Assembly (NCBI RefSeq): GCF_902167145.1 | Contig: NC_050096.1 | Location: 185,911,825 to 185,975,824, forward strand | Reading direction: 5' to 3' | From: Zea mays | Lineage: Eukaryota > Streptophyta > Magnoliopsida > Poales > Poaceae | Length of the DNA stretch: 64,000 nt | Shown here: positions 1 to 11,844 of the stretch, piece by piece | Position numbering within the stretch: position 1 is the stretch's first letter | Layout of the letters: the number at the start of each line of letters is the position of its first letter | Position numbers and translations under genes: made by a program | The notes under the pieces: generated by a model | Database searches by the model: none | Seen by the model: the letters and a program-made list of their open reading frames with translations, nothing else | Told to the model about the DNA's origin: nothing

Positions 1-1690
1 ATACTCGGCCACGTTGTTGGACGCTGGGAAATGGAGGCGCAACACGTAGCGGAGGTGCTTCCCGAGGGGTGAGATGAAGAGCAGGCCCGCGCCTGCTCCT
101 GTTTTCATCAATGACCCATCGAAAAACATGGTCCAGAGTTCCGGTTGGATCGGAGCTGCTGGAAGCTGGGTGTCGACCCAATCAGCCACAAAGTCTGCGA
201 GGACTTGGGACTTGATGGCCTTCCGAGGGGCGAACGAGATTGTCTCGCCCAAGATCTCCACCGCCCACTTTGCAATCCTACTCGAGGCCTCTCGGCACTG
301 GATGATCTCTCCCAGGGGGAAGGATGACACCACAGTCACCGGATGAGACTCGAAGTAGTGTCGCAACTTTCGCCGCGTCAGAATTACTGCGTACAGTAGC
401 TTCTGGATTTGTGGGTAGCGGATTTTGGTTTCGGACAGTACTTCACTGATGAAGTAGACCGACCTCTGGACGGGCAATGCATGCCCCTCTTCTCGTCTCT
501 CGACCATGATCGTGGCGCTGACCACCTGAGTGGTGGCGGCGACATAGATCAAGAGGGCTTCTCCGACAGCGGGGGGCACCAAGATGGGCGCGCTTGTAAG
601 GAGCGCCTTTAGGTTCCCAAGGGCTTCCTCGGCCCCGAGGGTCCAAGTGAAGCGCTCGGTCTTCCTTAAGAGGCGGTACAGAGGTAGGCCTCTTTCGCCA
701 AGGCGCAAGATGAAACGGCTCAGAGCCGCAAGACATCCCATGACCCTCTGTACTCCTTTCAAGTCCTTGATGGGCCCCATGTTGGTGATGGCCACGATTT
801 TCTCCGGGTTGGCCTCGATGCCCCGCTCGAAGACGATGAACCCTAAGAGCATGCCTCGGGGGACTCCGAAGACACACTTCTCGGGATTTAGTTTTACGCC
901 TTTCGCCTTGAGACACTTGAATGTCGTTTCGAGGTCGAAGAGGAGGTCGGAGGCTTTCCTTGTCTTGACTACGATGTCATCGACGTAAGCCTCGACCGTT
1001 TGACCAATGTGCTCTCCGAACACGTGGTTCATGCACCTTTGGTATGTCGCACCCGCATTCCTCAAACCGAATGGCATAGTAACGTAGCAGTACATGCCAA
1101 AAGGTGTGATGAAAGAAGTCGCGAGCTGGTCGGACTCTTTCATCCTGATTTGGTGATACCCTGAGTAGGCATCGAGGAAAGACAGGGTTTCGCACCCAGC
1201 AGTGGAATCCGCGATTTGATCGATGCGAGGCAGAGGGTAGGAACTTTCGGTCATGCTTTGTTTAGACCAGTGTAGTCTACACACATCCGCCATTTCCCGC
1301 CTTTCTTTCTCACAAGCACAGGGTTGGCTAGCCATTCGGGATGGAATACCTCTTTGATGAACCCTGCAGCCATCAGCTTGTGGATCTCCTCGCCTATGAC
1401 TCTGCGCTTTTCTTCGTCGAATCGGCGCAGAGGCTGCTTCACGGGTCGGGCTCCAGCTCGGATATCCAGCGAGTGCTCGGCGACATCCCTCGGTATGTCA
1501 GGCATGTCCGAGGGACTCCACGCAAAAACCTCGGCGTTTGCGCGGAGAAAGTCGACGAGCACTGCTTCCTATTTGGGGTCGAGCTCGGAGCCGATCCGGA
1601 CTTGCTTGGAGGCGTCGTTGCTGGGGTCGGCGGCGGCTGGCAGGGAGCCAGGAGCGCGCGCGGCTCCCTCTAGTTGGGCCCCTAGTGGGC
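1..1690 (-). pseudogene. Ty3/gypsy pol fragment: reverse transcriptase and RNase H
   Basis: The complement reads as the middle of a Ty3/gypsy polyprotein. In protein order it has the RT entry block (HPEWLANPVLV and RMCVDYTGLNKA, about 1250-1340), the RT catalytic YVDD (964-1000) and the start of RNase H (FFDGS, about 107-140). The reading frame is broken: there is an in-frame TAG at 1569-1571, just upstream of the RT entry, and frame changes through RT. The fragment runs off the left edge. On the right, coding similarity stops near 1690 at a poly-T/AT-rich stretch. The sequence style resembles maize Huck/RIRE2-type elements; that family name is from memory and tentative. No LTR of this element lies in the window. 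Confidence 0.85.
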
Positions 1691-2005
1691 CGATTAGGAT
1701 TAGGGTTTTGTTTTTTTTCTTTTTTTTCTTTTCTAATTTCGAAATACCTATTCAAATAATCATAAAATTCATAATAATCAAACCAAAATTTTTTATAAAT
1801 AAAATATTAATTCTTAGACTAATATTTATTATATTATTTATGTGAATTTTAATTTAAGAAGAAATGATATTCAATATTCAAAATCAATCATGAGGATAAA
1901 AAATCATTCCAAAGGCAAATAAATAACGAACACTTAAGAGAAAATTAATTACCATAAATATCATTATTAACTAAATGTATTATTTTTATTTAATGATTTT
2001 CATAG
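1691..2005. other. AT-rich unassigned stretch
   Basis: This is very AT-rich DNA starting with a T-rich tract (about 1707-1735), lying between the gypsy fragment and the recognisable Sirevirus 3' end. I see no coding potential, terminal repeats or tandem structure. It may be the edge of either flanking element. Confidence 0.4.
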
Positions 2006-2259
2006 TGTCACATTTACCTTTGACTATTTTGCAAAAGACCTTGAAAAGAATTTCCAAAACATTTGCAAACCAAAACATGTGGTGCAAGCGTGGTCCAAAA
2101 TTTTAAATTAGAAGAAAGCCATCCATGCATATCTAGTAGAAATAGTTATTGGTTTCATTCCAAGCAACCTTTGCACTTACATTATGCAAACTAGTTCAAT
2201 TCTGCACTCTTATATTTGCTTTGGTTTGTGTTGGCATCAATCACCAAAAAGGGGGAGAT

Positions 2260-3422
2260 TGAAAGGGAAATAGGCTTACACCTTTTTCCTAATTGATTTT
2301 GGTGGTTGAATTACCCAACACAAATAATTGGACTAACTGGTTTGCTCTAGACTATAAGTTTTACAGGTGCCAAAGGTTCACAACAAACCAATAAAAAGAC
2401 CAAGAAAGGGTTCAAACAAAGAGAGCAAAAGAAAACCGAAGTGTGCCCTGGTCTGGCGCACCGGACTGTCCGGTGCACCAGGGGATTCCGGTCTAAACTT
2501 GCTACCTTCGGGAATTCCGGGAGCCACTCCGCTATAATTCACCGGACTGTCCGGTGTAGCACCGGACTGTCCGGTGTTCCAGCGGAGTAACGGCTACTAC
2601 AGCGCCAACGGTCGTCTGCAACGGCAGTTAATGCGCTACAGTGCGCGCAGAAGTCAAAGCAGAGCCAGAAGGCGCACCGGACAGTCTACAGGACCTGTCT
2701 GGTGCACCACCGAACTGTCTGGTGGCCCTGAAGACAAAAGCTCCAATGGTCGAACCCTAACGGTCGGGTGACGTGGCTGGCGCACCGGACTGTCTGGTGT
2801 GCCATGCGACAGCAGCCTCCACCAAACGGCTAGTTTGGTGGTTGGGGCTATAAATACCCCCAACCACCCACCATTCATTGCATCCAAGTTTTCAGCCTTC
2901 AAACACCTTACAAGAGCTATAGCCTTCAATACAAAGACACAATCAAAGAGATCAAATCCTCTCCCAAGTCTAAAGATCACTCCAATCAAATAGAGACTAG
3001 TGAGAGAGAGACTTGTGTTCATTTGAGCTCTTGTGCTTGGATTGCTTTTCTTCTTCCTTCTTTCTTGTGTTCAACTCAATTGTAACCAAGACAAGAGACA
3101 CCAATTGTGTGGTGGTCCTTGTGGGAACTTAGTGTCCCGTCTGATTGAGAAGAGAAGCTCACTCGGTCTAAGTGACCGTTTGAGAGAGGGAAAGGGTTGA
3201 AAGAGACCCGGTCTTTGTGACCACCTCAACGGGGAGTAGGTTTGCAAGAACTGAACCTCGGTAAAACAAATCACCGTGTCATCCGTTCTTATTCGCTTGT
3301 GATTTGTTTTCACCCTCTCTTTCGAACTCACATTTAATTCTAACGCTAACCCGGCTTGTAGTTCTGCTTAAAGTTTGTAAATTTCAGATTCGCCCTATTC
3401 ACCCCCCTCTAGGTGACTTTCA
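2260..3422 (+). repeat. Sirevirus 3' LTR
   Basis: This 1163-bp LTR has TG...CA termini and follows a purine tract. It carries a series of near-perfect CACCGGACTGTCCGGTG palindromes (starting near 2457, 2540 and 2560, with degenerate copies around 2673-2800) upstream of the TATA box. Confidence 0.8.
2849..2856 (+). promoter_or_regulatory. TATA box of the Sirevirus LTR
   Basis: TATAAATA lies in a C/G-rich context, immediately downstream of the palindrome cluster, at the position expected for the U3 promoter of the LTR. Confidence 0.6.
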
Positions 3423-3640
3423 ATAACCAAGCTTCTTCATAACATCAAAATCATTGGGTTTGACAGTAGAGTCACCAACATCAATGTAACTCAGTTTTGT
3501 TAGCCAAAGGTCGTTGTTCTCTTTAGAATCTGAGACATTCTACTTTAGAACCTCTTCCCCTCGGCAACCTCTGCCTTAGCCATTGCTTTCATAGCTTCGA
3601 AAATCGGCACCATAGTTCCCATTTCCACCATATCAAGAAA
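3423..3640 (-). pseudogene. Start of the Grande antisense ORF, fragment
   Basis: Read on the complement, the segment gives VPIFEAMKAM and, in a shifted frame, STVKPNDFDVMKKLGY. These match in order the N-terminal segments of the antisense protein of element B (VPISEAMQRSG, then FGKSTVSKADLSKMVKSGYF) and element D (FGKSTVKAEDLVLMKKL). A stop codon and a frameshift separate the two blocks, and the sequence ends at the Sirevirus junction, so this is a dead fragment. A conserved stem-loop lies upstream at 3952-3974. Confidence 0.65.
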
Positions 3641-3951
3641 ATATGTCTCTTTGGGCTACTTTGAATGAAGTTAGGGTTGCCATCTTAGTGGTCGAGCAGA
3701 TCATGGCCATGTAACGAGCAGCCGAAGTTCATAGAAAAAACTGGAGAAGCAAAAAAACTTTGAAGGCAGAAAACTTGGTGACAGCAGGTTGTTACGAGCA
3801 TTAAATGTCGTGGTAACAGCATGGAACCAATCATCTTATACAGGTTGGCGAGTGTGGGAGCCGAGGAATTGCACCGCTCTCACCCACTGTCTTGTGGACC
3901 ACTTTACATTATTTTATTTCATTTTATTCCATTTTCAATAACATGCTTAGT

Positions 3952-3974
3952 GAAGATGTTTTTGGACCTTCGGC
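3952..3974 (-). promoter_or_regulatory. Conserved GAAGG...CTTC stem-loop upstream of the antisense ORF
   Basis: On the complement: GCCGAAGGTCC, an A-rich loop, then a slightly mutated CATCTTC arm. It sits at the same distance from the LTR as the equivalent motif in elements A, B and D. Confidence 0.5.
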
Positions 3975-4214
3975 ATGAGGCCTCTATTATTTCAATGGTC
4001 TGAGCTTGTTATAGAAAATGAACTAATTCTGTGAGGGGCTACTATTGGGCGCCCTCTTCAACCAAAGGTCCTCAAAATGATAAACTATTAGTTATTCCTA
4101 AGTCTGTTTTAGATGTGATAGCGTAAATGCCAAAGGACACCTTCATTTGAGATGATGTACAATTAAGACGGTTGTAGAGACAAAGCTACAAGCTTTAGTT
4201 CGGCGGCATGCACG

Positions 4215-4876
4215 TGTTGGTCACTCGTTCTCAATTGCTATACACAGTTGAAAACAAGGCAACACATTGTTAAAAAGATAATTGACATTCGTCTCCAAGC
4301 AGTTGTCTCTTTAGAATAACTCCTTCAGAGACGAAGTTCTGGATTTTAATTGAATGAATTAAACATCAGTATATAAATAACTATACAAATAATGTGGAGA
4401 AAATAGATATTTTAACTCATCTTAGATATGCCAATATCTCGTTTCTCCTCTTTCACATAATGAATTTACAATCGTACGTTCAGTTTCAGAAAGTGAATTA
4501 GAATGAAGGTGTTTTGAAGAAGAGATTAAACGAGACAATCATTCAGTCCACCAAAAGGTACTTTATACAGGGCACTGTTCATCTATTTATAGAGGGTCGT
4601 ATAACTTCGTATGAAATTACATGTATGTCAACAAGAACAATACATAGGATTCTCAAATAACGTGAGGGAAATATTGTCTTCTGCATTTAGTATTTTGGAT
4701 GACACATTCTCCTGACCGTCTCCTTATGATCGTTATGGCGAAGCTAGCTTCTTCGTCCTTCTCTTCAGTCTGCTTCGAAGGTGTTCCAACGCTGAAGCTT
4801 TTGCAACACTTAATAACATATCGACAACCTATTAAATGTGTTTTTGAAGACCTTCGAAAGAAGAAGGCCCCCAACA
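4215..4876 (-). repeat. Element A LTR, left copy (3' LTR in element sense)
   Basis: 662 bp, TGTTGGTCAC...CCCCCAACA. It contains the promoter motif CTATTTATAG (4583-4592), which is a TATA box on the complement. Confidence 0.85.
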
Positions 4877-4946
4877 GTAGCCCCTTGCAGTATTAGTTTG
4901 TTTCTTTGTAACAAGCTCAGCCTGTGAAATGAACAAAGGCCTTATG

Positions 4947-4970
4947 CCGAAGGTCCGAAAAAACACCTTC
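4947..4970 (+). promoter_or_regulatory. Conserved stem-loop between LTR and antisense gene (element A)
   Basis: GCCGAAGGTCC, an A-rich loop, then ACCTTC, giving a 6-bp stem GAAGGT/ACCTTC. It is about 70 bp inside the LTR boundary, as in B and D. A second copy lies past the 3' end of the antisense gene at 11216-11237. Confidence 0.6.
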
Positions 4971-5030
4971 TCGTCGCTAAGATAGCAAAATTTTCTGAGT
5001 TGTGGGGGCACTTTACAGTGTTTTTTTGTG

Positions 5031-5038
5031 TATAAATA
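5031..5038 (+). promoter_or_regulatory. TATA box of the antisense gene (element A)
   Basis: TATAAATA lies 110 bp upstream of the first ATG (5148), in the same relative place as the TATATAAA boxes of B (17056) and D (61406). Confidence 0.5.
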
Positions 5039-5147
5039 TGACGGTCATCATAAGATATTTATCATGCTATTGAGTTGTCCTGCTGCTTTCTGAGTCGTTG
5101 AATTGCATTTGTTTTTAGCTTCAGTTGCTCTTTTAGTCTAAACTGAG

Positions 5148-8100
5148 ATGGCCGAAGGTAAAAAGAGTGAGGATCTTGCTCTAGCTGGGTTGTACGAGGC
5201 CATGGAAAGGACCAATGCTGAGAAGATAACTAATGAAACTCTTGCTGAGCTGTCTGAAGATTCTGAGGATAGCGAAGATTTCGATGTTGATAGTGGTAAC
5301 GAGGATGTCGAAAATCGGCCATGGAGGCCAAGTCATGTGAACTTTGGAAAATCTATGGTGAAGAAAGGGCATATCGAGGCGATGAAGGGTAGGTATTTTC
5401 ATGATGTATCTATAGTGAGAGCCGGGGAGGAGAACTCTATCTCAGTCCCTGAAAAAGATGAAGTGGTAGTTTTTCTAAGCTTCATGAAAGCTGGAATATG
5501 TTTTCCTTTGCATAAGATGTTGGTCGAGGTGCTTAAAAGATTTGAGATATATCTTCATCAGCTTACTCCCGAAGCTTTAGTTAGAATTGGGGTGTTTATT
5601 TGGGCGGTTAAAAGTCAAGGCTTGGAGCCAAATGCCAATTGTTTTTGCAATATTCACCAGATCTTATATCTGACGAAGGCTACTGGGAAGGAGCAGTACC
5701 ACAACAACTTTGGTTGTTATACCTTTGTATACCGGTCGGATGTCAGGCATCCAGTGCCAACATTTCGGCAAAAGTGGTCGGGCTCATGGATGAATCAATG
5801 GTTTTACGTGAAGAATGACTTGGTCAAGAGAAGTGATGTTAGGGATGTGATCCAGTGGCCTATACGATCCTGCTTCAGGATAAAGAGGCAAATATTGTAA
5901 ATACAGATAAGTCTCAGGCTTGCTTGGTGGCTTTCAACGCTATATGTAGCTGCATTTGCACCAGGACTTGGTTCAAGAGCACATAGCTTTTAAAATATGG
6001 CCTCTTGTCAATGAATAGGAAATGTCGAAGGATGGTGATGCTAGTTCAAGCCAGAGTGGCTAGCTAGATTGGCGGAAGGGGCGAATTAGTGTACTTGAAG
6101 TATTCATATCGTTTTAGAAATCAATTTGGCAAACCATACGACGAGTGGCTCGAAGCTATTGAATTAACCTGCGACGAAATGCTCGGTGCTTTTTCAAAGG
6201 CTGAAAACGAAGCCTTAAACACTTCTTTCAGTGGCCGAGGAAAAAGGAGACTGAACAGGGTGTTTGATGGCATTGGGTTTATTTATCCTGATTATTGCTT
6301 TCCTGTACGAAGAAAGGTAATGAAACGAAAAAGTGCCCTAGTGCTTCCTCCGCGCCGAAACAGAAAAAATCAAAACTCTAACCCATCGGCCATGATCATA
6401 TTATATTGAGAGAGCAGCAGAAATGCCTGCTCTACCAGCTGCTGAAGGTGACAAAACAAAATCTGACGATATAGTTGAAGTGGGTGTTGCGCCTCCTAAG
6501 GTAACGAATTTTGATTTTTCTTTAACTTTTAACTCATTTTTTAATGTTCTAATATTTCTCTGGAATTTATAATAAGCAGGTGAAGGAAAGCGAAACCATT
6601 ATATTTGCTAAAACACCTATTGTTGTTATGGAATCGGGAGCAAAAGAATTTCCAAAGACAGAAGAACAAATGAAGGTGCAAGATCAATCGAAGGCAATAT
6701 CTAGCCCAGCAGGGACTCCTAGAAGGGGAAAAAGAATGACCAATGTGTTAGAGGTTGTTCTTAGACCTGCAAAGATGGTGCCACCTGCCGCACCGAAAAT
6801 TTCTAAAGATAAAGTTCGCGAGCCGAAGATGGCTATTGGTGTGAAAACTGTCCCCGGATCGATTGCAGATGATCCTTCGGGATCCGGTTCGGCAAGGATT
6901 GTGCTTGACAGCTTGACGGAGGAAGGAAATTTACCAACAGCTGAAACCATGTTGGCTGAAGATCTGGTGTAACACCCAAAATCCTGATGTTGGGTTGGTA
7001 AAAGAAATCATAGTAAAATGTCCCTGGTGAATAGTTATACTTTAGAATACACCCTTTTCTAAAACAAATAGTAATATTAAAATAAGGATTAAAAACAGAA
7101 ATTCAGTTTGTGAGCTTCAAGAAATAAATAAATAAATAACGAAATAAGAGTTTCAATTTATTGAATAGATTATCCCCCTTCTCGGGTCTATATGAGATAT
7201 ACTTTTATGTGTTAAAGCAACCCTTGGTAAAGGTCTTATAATAACTTATTCTAGATTATATAAGTAACTAATATTCAACTTTTGATGGGCTTCTAATTTT
7301 TTTAATATGCATTTAAGGGTGATAAAGTTCTAAAATAAACAATAGGTGAGTATTTTATCTGCATTAAATAAACCCATCTATACATGAAGATAAATAAAAT
7401 AAATCTTGCATCACATGCTGTGATTTTTGTTTGCTGCACGATAATCTTGTGAATCAAAGCTAAATTAAACTTGAATCAAACTTGCTACTTTGGAAGAGGG
7501 AAAACAAAACATAAAAAAATGAGAAAAAGAAACCTTCTATCGAACCCGAAGTCCTGTGTAGTGATGAGATCATTACCGGGGATCTTCTATTGATAAAGCC
7601 GACCCTGTAGTTTTAGAATTTTGCGCCCGCCACCCTTTTCAGCTTAAATATATAAAATAAACCCAGAAATTTTATAAATCCCTTTAATATATGTTTTTAA
7701 GAGTAAATTTAATTCGATAAACTTAGAGAATTCATATCTTCTACGTTTCAACTCTGATTCGCCTCATTCAAATTACATTGGATTCGTAATAAAATTTACT
7801 ACACCGTGACAAACATTATTTTTTCATATCACATATTTTTATAATTATGCTTGCTAGTCAAAGTGAGGCAATCTATAATTATAATATAACTAAATTATGA
7901 TATCAAATCAAGTTATAACATATACTAAAGTGGAATTAATTATTTATTTATAATATCTTTCTCACATGATTAATTAATCAACCTAGAATATAGTTTTTAT
8001 TGTTTAATCATAGAAATCTTTCGAAAACCATATCTTCTTAACCGAAACTTTGATTTTAGTGGTTCTCGAACCTACGTTCTCGTAGCGACACGTAAAATAT

Positions 8101-11045
8101 TATTGTGTGGTTTCTTCTCATGTTTGGTGTAATGTTATCTTTATCTATATTCCCTACATATCTGTATGTATTGCTACGAGTAGAAGCGAGGTCACGTGGA
8201 ACCCGAAGACCAACCTGGTGAAGTACCTGGAATATCGAGTATAAGGCAAGTTGTGCCCTTGATCACTCTTCTTTACCTAATAATGCTCCTTGTTAATCAT
8301 TGTGACATGCTTAGGATAATTTAGCGGGACCTAATAGGTTTCCCTAGTGTTGTTTACCCCACCCCTTGCAGACAAATGAATTAATGAGTAGACTTGCTAT
8401 TGCTCTACCTGGTTTTGGGATAAATGTTACATCTGAATTATGATCATGTTCCAATTTTGTTGTTGTTTTAATTATTCTTCATGACAAGATCATTATGTTA
8501 ATTGGAACATGGAGCATAACTTGAGATAACAGTGCTACCACAAGGTTGGTATATGGGACGCCCTTTGCTGACTAATTAGGAAAGCTAGTGGAGGACTACC
8601 TATCCAAAAGGGGCAAGGGCGGTAGGGGAGTTGTCGGTATAGGGAGGTTCTCGGGTTGATCATGCTGCGATGGCTTTTCAAACGAGGGATTCCTGTATCG
8701 CTCTCCTCATAAACTGTAGCGGGTTTTCTAAAGCTAGTGGAACTTTGTAAAGGCCTCATAGTGCTACCCTGCCTCGTCTCCTCGGTAGAGATGAATGAGA
8801 AGTCGCAATCCCTTGGCAAATGGGTAACACGACTTGTGGGTAAAGGGCGCAACCTCTGGAGAGTGTAAAACTGGTATATAAGTCGTGCTCACGATTAAGA
8901 GCGATTCAGGACTCTCGCATGATTAATTTATGGAACTAAACTTAATCTGTCATTCGCATTGCATTGTGGGTGTTATTATTAATTGTGATATCTTACTTAA
9001 TTGGGTTAGTATCTACTTATACTTAGTAACTGCTAATAAAACTTTGACCAACATTAAAAGCAATGCTCAGCATTAATCATCTTCTTTGGTAAGACTTACA
9101 CTTCACATGAGCCCCCACCGTAAGTGAGCTCATGCAAATTATTCCCCACAACTTGTTGAGCAATGAACGTATGTGAGCTCACCCTTGTTGTACTCACATC
9201 CCTCCAGGTCAAGGACCGGTACTACAAGATGAGGAGCATGAAGGATGTCGCGATGAGTTCGTGAGAGGTCAGGCCATCGTCTCCCAGTCAACTATGGTTG
9301 TTGGATTGTTGTCTTTGTATGATGTATTTAACTATTTTGTACAAAACTCCTATTATATAGTAAAGATGTGACATTCGTTTCTGTACCATGAGTCATCATA
9401 TGTGTGAGACTTGATCCTAGAACACATTTGATTCGCGTTCGGGTTTGGCCCTTAAATCCGGGTGTGACATCTGGAGTATATTGTTCGACATGCCTCGGGG
9501 AAAAAGTTAAGCAAAGAGCAAATTGCCGAAGTGCAACATTATGCTAGGGACTTGAAGTATCCTCGGGCTCTTTAGTTTATGGAGGCAACGATGAAGATGA
9601 TTACTTGTACTGCCTCCCAAATAATAAGGAGATTGATGTGTGTCGTCAAATGATGGACAACATGGGCTATCCAAAGCTTGATCTCGGACTATCCGCAATG
9701 CCGAAGGATCATCTTGCGGATTGCCTGGCATATAATAATTTGAAGGTTCGCGCAGCCTTTTCTCTTCTATTTTTATTAGTTACTCGTATATTTCTTTGTA
9801 CTATTTACTCCCTCTTTATTTTCTCTTTGTTGCTGGCAGAGGCATATTCTGAGCAAAGCTTTAAAAGCGCAAAAGGATGCCGAAGATGAAAGCACTCGAA
9901 TAGCCTTTGGAAACTTGCGTTCAGAAGCTATAAACCTTAGGCACGAAGCCATTGAGAAAGATAAAATTATGCTTTCTTTGGTCGGCAGACTGAAAGAAAG
10001 CCAAGCTGAACAGGCTAAATTTTCCAAAGAGAGTTCAATAGTTACAAAACTAGAAGAAGAAAAGAAAGCCAATTCGAAGCATATTGCTGATCTAGAATCT
10101 GCACTGTCAGCCAAGATAGAACTACACAAATCTAAAGTATCAAGGCTAGAAGAAAAGCTTGATGAGTTTAGCGAAAACTTGGAAGTTGAAAAGGAAAAAC
10201 GTGAAATAGTCGAAACCGAGCGGAACAGAGTTCAAAAGAACATTGATGAGCTTCGGAACTCTAAAGAGCAATGTTATTATGTTGCCACCCACTGCTGCAA
10301 GAAGCTGAAGACATTTTCGCTAATATCGGAGCTTTTTCAAATGATGAAAATTTTGTGCGAGGTGATGCCGAAGGGCTATAAGATGGATAGAAGGCGAAAT
10401 TGAGGCCTTTGACGAAGTGCTAACTGGCCGAGGAGACATTTGTGCCTGTGTAGGAGCACGAGGAGCAGTTTCTTTGTTGGAGAAAGCTAGTTGTAACAAT
10501 GCTAAGGTTGTAACTCAACCAGATTTTGCAATTTCAAAAGATGATGTAAAAGATCCCTCTACTGAATCCATTGCCCTAGGGGGAAATTCTATTCTGAAAT
10601 ATGGCTTAATGGTGGAAGTGAGATAGCGACGAAGCTATCAAGCAAAGTGAAGAAGAGGTAATTTCGGATTCTGAGTTTCTACTATTTAGGTTTTGGTTTA
10701 CCTTTCCTCTTTATTTGTCTATGATCAAATTATTCGTTTAACTTTTTCAGACTCACCGTGCTTCGGAAGAGGCCAGGAGAACCAAAGAAGCAGCAGAATT
10801 AAAAAGGCGTGTAGGTACTACTTGTTATTGAATTTTGACTTCATAATTATCTATTTTTGGAATTCGTGATGGAACAATCTTTTTATGCAGCAGAACTTTC
10901 TCCACCACCAGAGCAGTATGATCCCAAAGTTGATCCATCATTAAAAGGAATCCTTGATCAATTCAAGGTGGTGAACGCAGTTATAGATGAAGCTATTAAT
11001 ACATTGTTGAATGAAGCTGCAGAGAAAGTTCTGAAGAAAGAATAG
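5148..11045 (+). pseudogene. Grande antisense gene of element A, degraded and split
   Basis: The first block (5148-5900) is 250 residues and homologous to the antisense protein of element B: acidic N-terminus, FGKSMVKKGH, then FPLHKMLVEVLKRFEIYLHQ and FGCYTF. This is the domain that resembles the Pfam family annotated as putative gypsy-type transposon (PF04195, from memory). Reading continues with frameshifts through 6089-6409 and 6580-6962, apparently with an intron-like GT...AG piece at about 6501-6579. It is interrupted by the solo LTR (6968-9469) and resumes to an exon end at 9745. An intron follows (9746-9839, GT...AG) at the same site as in B and D, then a coiled-coil-rich second exon (to about 10660) and a short 3' block to 11045. 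Stops and frameshifts make it non-functional. Confidence 0.75.
6968..9469 (+). mobile_element. Solo LTR (Tekay/Del chromovirus-like)
   Basis: 2502 bp bounded by TGTAACACCC...GGGTGTGACA, with a perfect 5-bp duplication TCTGG at 6963-6967 and 9470-9474. It interrupts the first exon of element A's antisense gene. It contains no RT, integrase or gag coding and no second internal LTR copy, so it is a solo LTR left by LTR-LTR recombination. The TGTAACACC...GGTGTNACA ends and length suggest a Tekay/Prem1-type chromovirus (tentative). It is related to the LTR at 14651-16207 plus 25616-25820: both share the block ending CAACACGACTTGT (about 8820-8840 and 15700-15715) and similar 3' ends. Confidence 0.8.
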
Positions 11046-11215
11046 GATTGTTAGAAATCTTGTTCTTGTTTGTTGTGGTCTTGAGAAACTTGTAAAGACA
11101 TTTGAATATATGTTTGCTCTATATAAAAACAACTACGTGATTTGTATTCTATGTATTTAGTATATGTACGATATTTCTTTATGGATCGTGAAATAAGTAT
11201 ATGTCATGTTTTGAG

Positions 11216-11237
11216 CCGAAGGCGAAAAAACACCTTC
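11216..11237 (+). promoter_or_regulatory. Conserved stem-loop 3' of the antisense gene (element A)
   Basis: GCCGAAGGCG, an A6 loop, then CACCTTC. It is near-identical to 20325-20346 in element B. Confidence 0.6.
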
Positions 11238-11520
11238 CCTTCTTTTCACGCTTTGTAAAGAAGAATCTTCTTCAATCGAAGCATTTTCCCCTTCTTCGTC
11301 TTTCTGTTTTCATAAAAAATCTTTTTCAAAATCCACAAAGATTTTTGTTGCTTTAATAATCTGCTTTAGAATTCTTTTTAACTATACATGAAAGGAGCAT
11401 CTCCACTTCTTGCTCATTTATACTTAATAGAAGATAATATTAGGTATGATGATATGATGTATGGATGCTTGATGCAAGATGTTTATGAAAAGTATTGAGA
11501 AAACCATTGCAATAAGACTT

Positions 11521-11740
11521 TGCATTCCCTTGGGAACGACTTTGGAGTCCTTTACATCTTTACTAGGTGTTTTGAGCTCTGCATTCCATTAGGAACGACT
11601 TTGGAGCTTCTTCACCTTTACTAGGTGGTAATTTGGTCTCTGCATCTCCGTAGGAACGACTTTGGAGCTTTGTCATCTTTACTATGTGGTATCTTGAGCT
11701 CTGCATCCCCGTAAGAACGACTTTGGAGCTTCGTCAGCAC
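11521..11740. repeat. Tandem repeat between gag and antisense gene (element A)
   Basis: Four copies with a period of 59-61 bp. Each has the core TGCAT(C/T)CC...GGAACGACTTTGGAG, starting at 11521, 11580, 11641 and 11702. Element B has the same core at the same place, but with an 80-bp period. Confidence 0.85.
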
Positions 11741-11844
11741 TTTTGTTACACTTGATGGTGTAACCTTAGATTTATTACAAGCTCTTGAAGGATATACCTT
11801 TGTAAAGTATCTTTGGGCAAATGTTTAAGGAGAAGAAACTAAAA

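Larger units (their letters stand above)
2006..3422 (+). mobile_element. 3' end of a Sirevirus (Ty1/copia) with its 3' LTR
   Basis: About 250 bp of non-coding pol-proximal sequence ends in a polypurine tract (2244-2259), followed directly by an LTR (2260-3422) that opens TGAAAGG and closes with GACTTTCA. The closing block, a C-rich run then TCTAGGTGACTTTCA, and the repeated CCGGACTGTCCGG palindromes are typical of maize Sireviruses such as Ji/Opie (family knowledge). The 5' part, including gag-pol, is absent from the window. Its right edge abuts the internal region of a Grande-type element, so the Sirevirus appears inserted there. The matching TSD cannot be checked because the left half is missing. 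Confidence 0.8.
3423..4042 (+). mobile_element. Internal 3' region of a fourth Grande-type element (+ orientation)
   Basis: This segment ends in the purine tract GAGGGGCTAC (about 4033-4042), the same tract (in reverse) that adjoins the LTR in elements A and B. It then meets an LTR at 4043. Its complement carries the start of the antisense gene found in the other Grande-type copies. The element runs opposite to A, B and D. Its left part is cut at 3422 by the Sirevirus LTR. Confidence 0.7.

Noticed and set aside
443..916. 157-codon frame on the complement
   Set aside because: Same strand but wrong frame relative to the gypsy RT/RNase H; composition is Arg/His-rich without homology.
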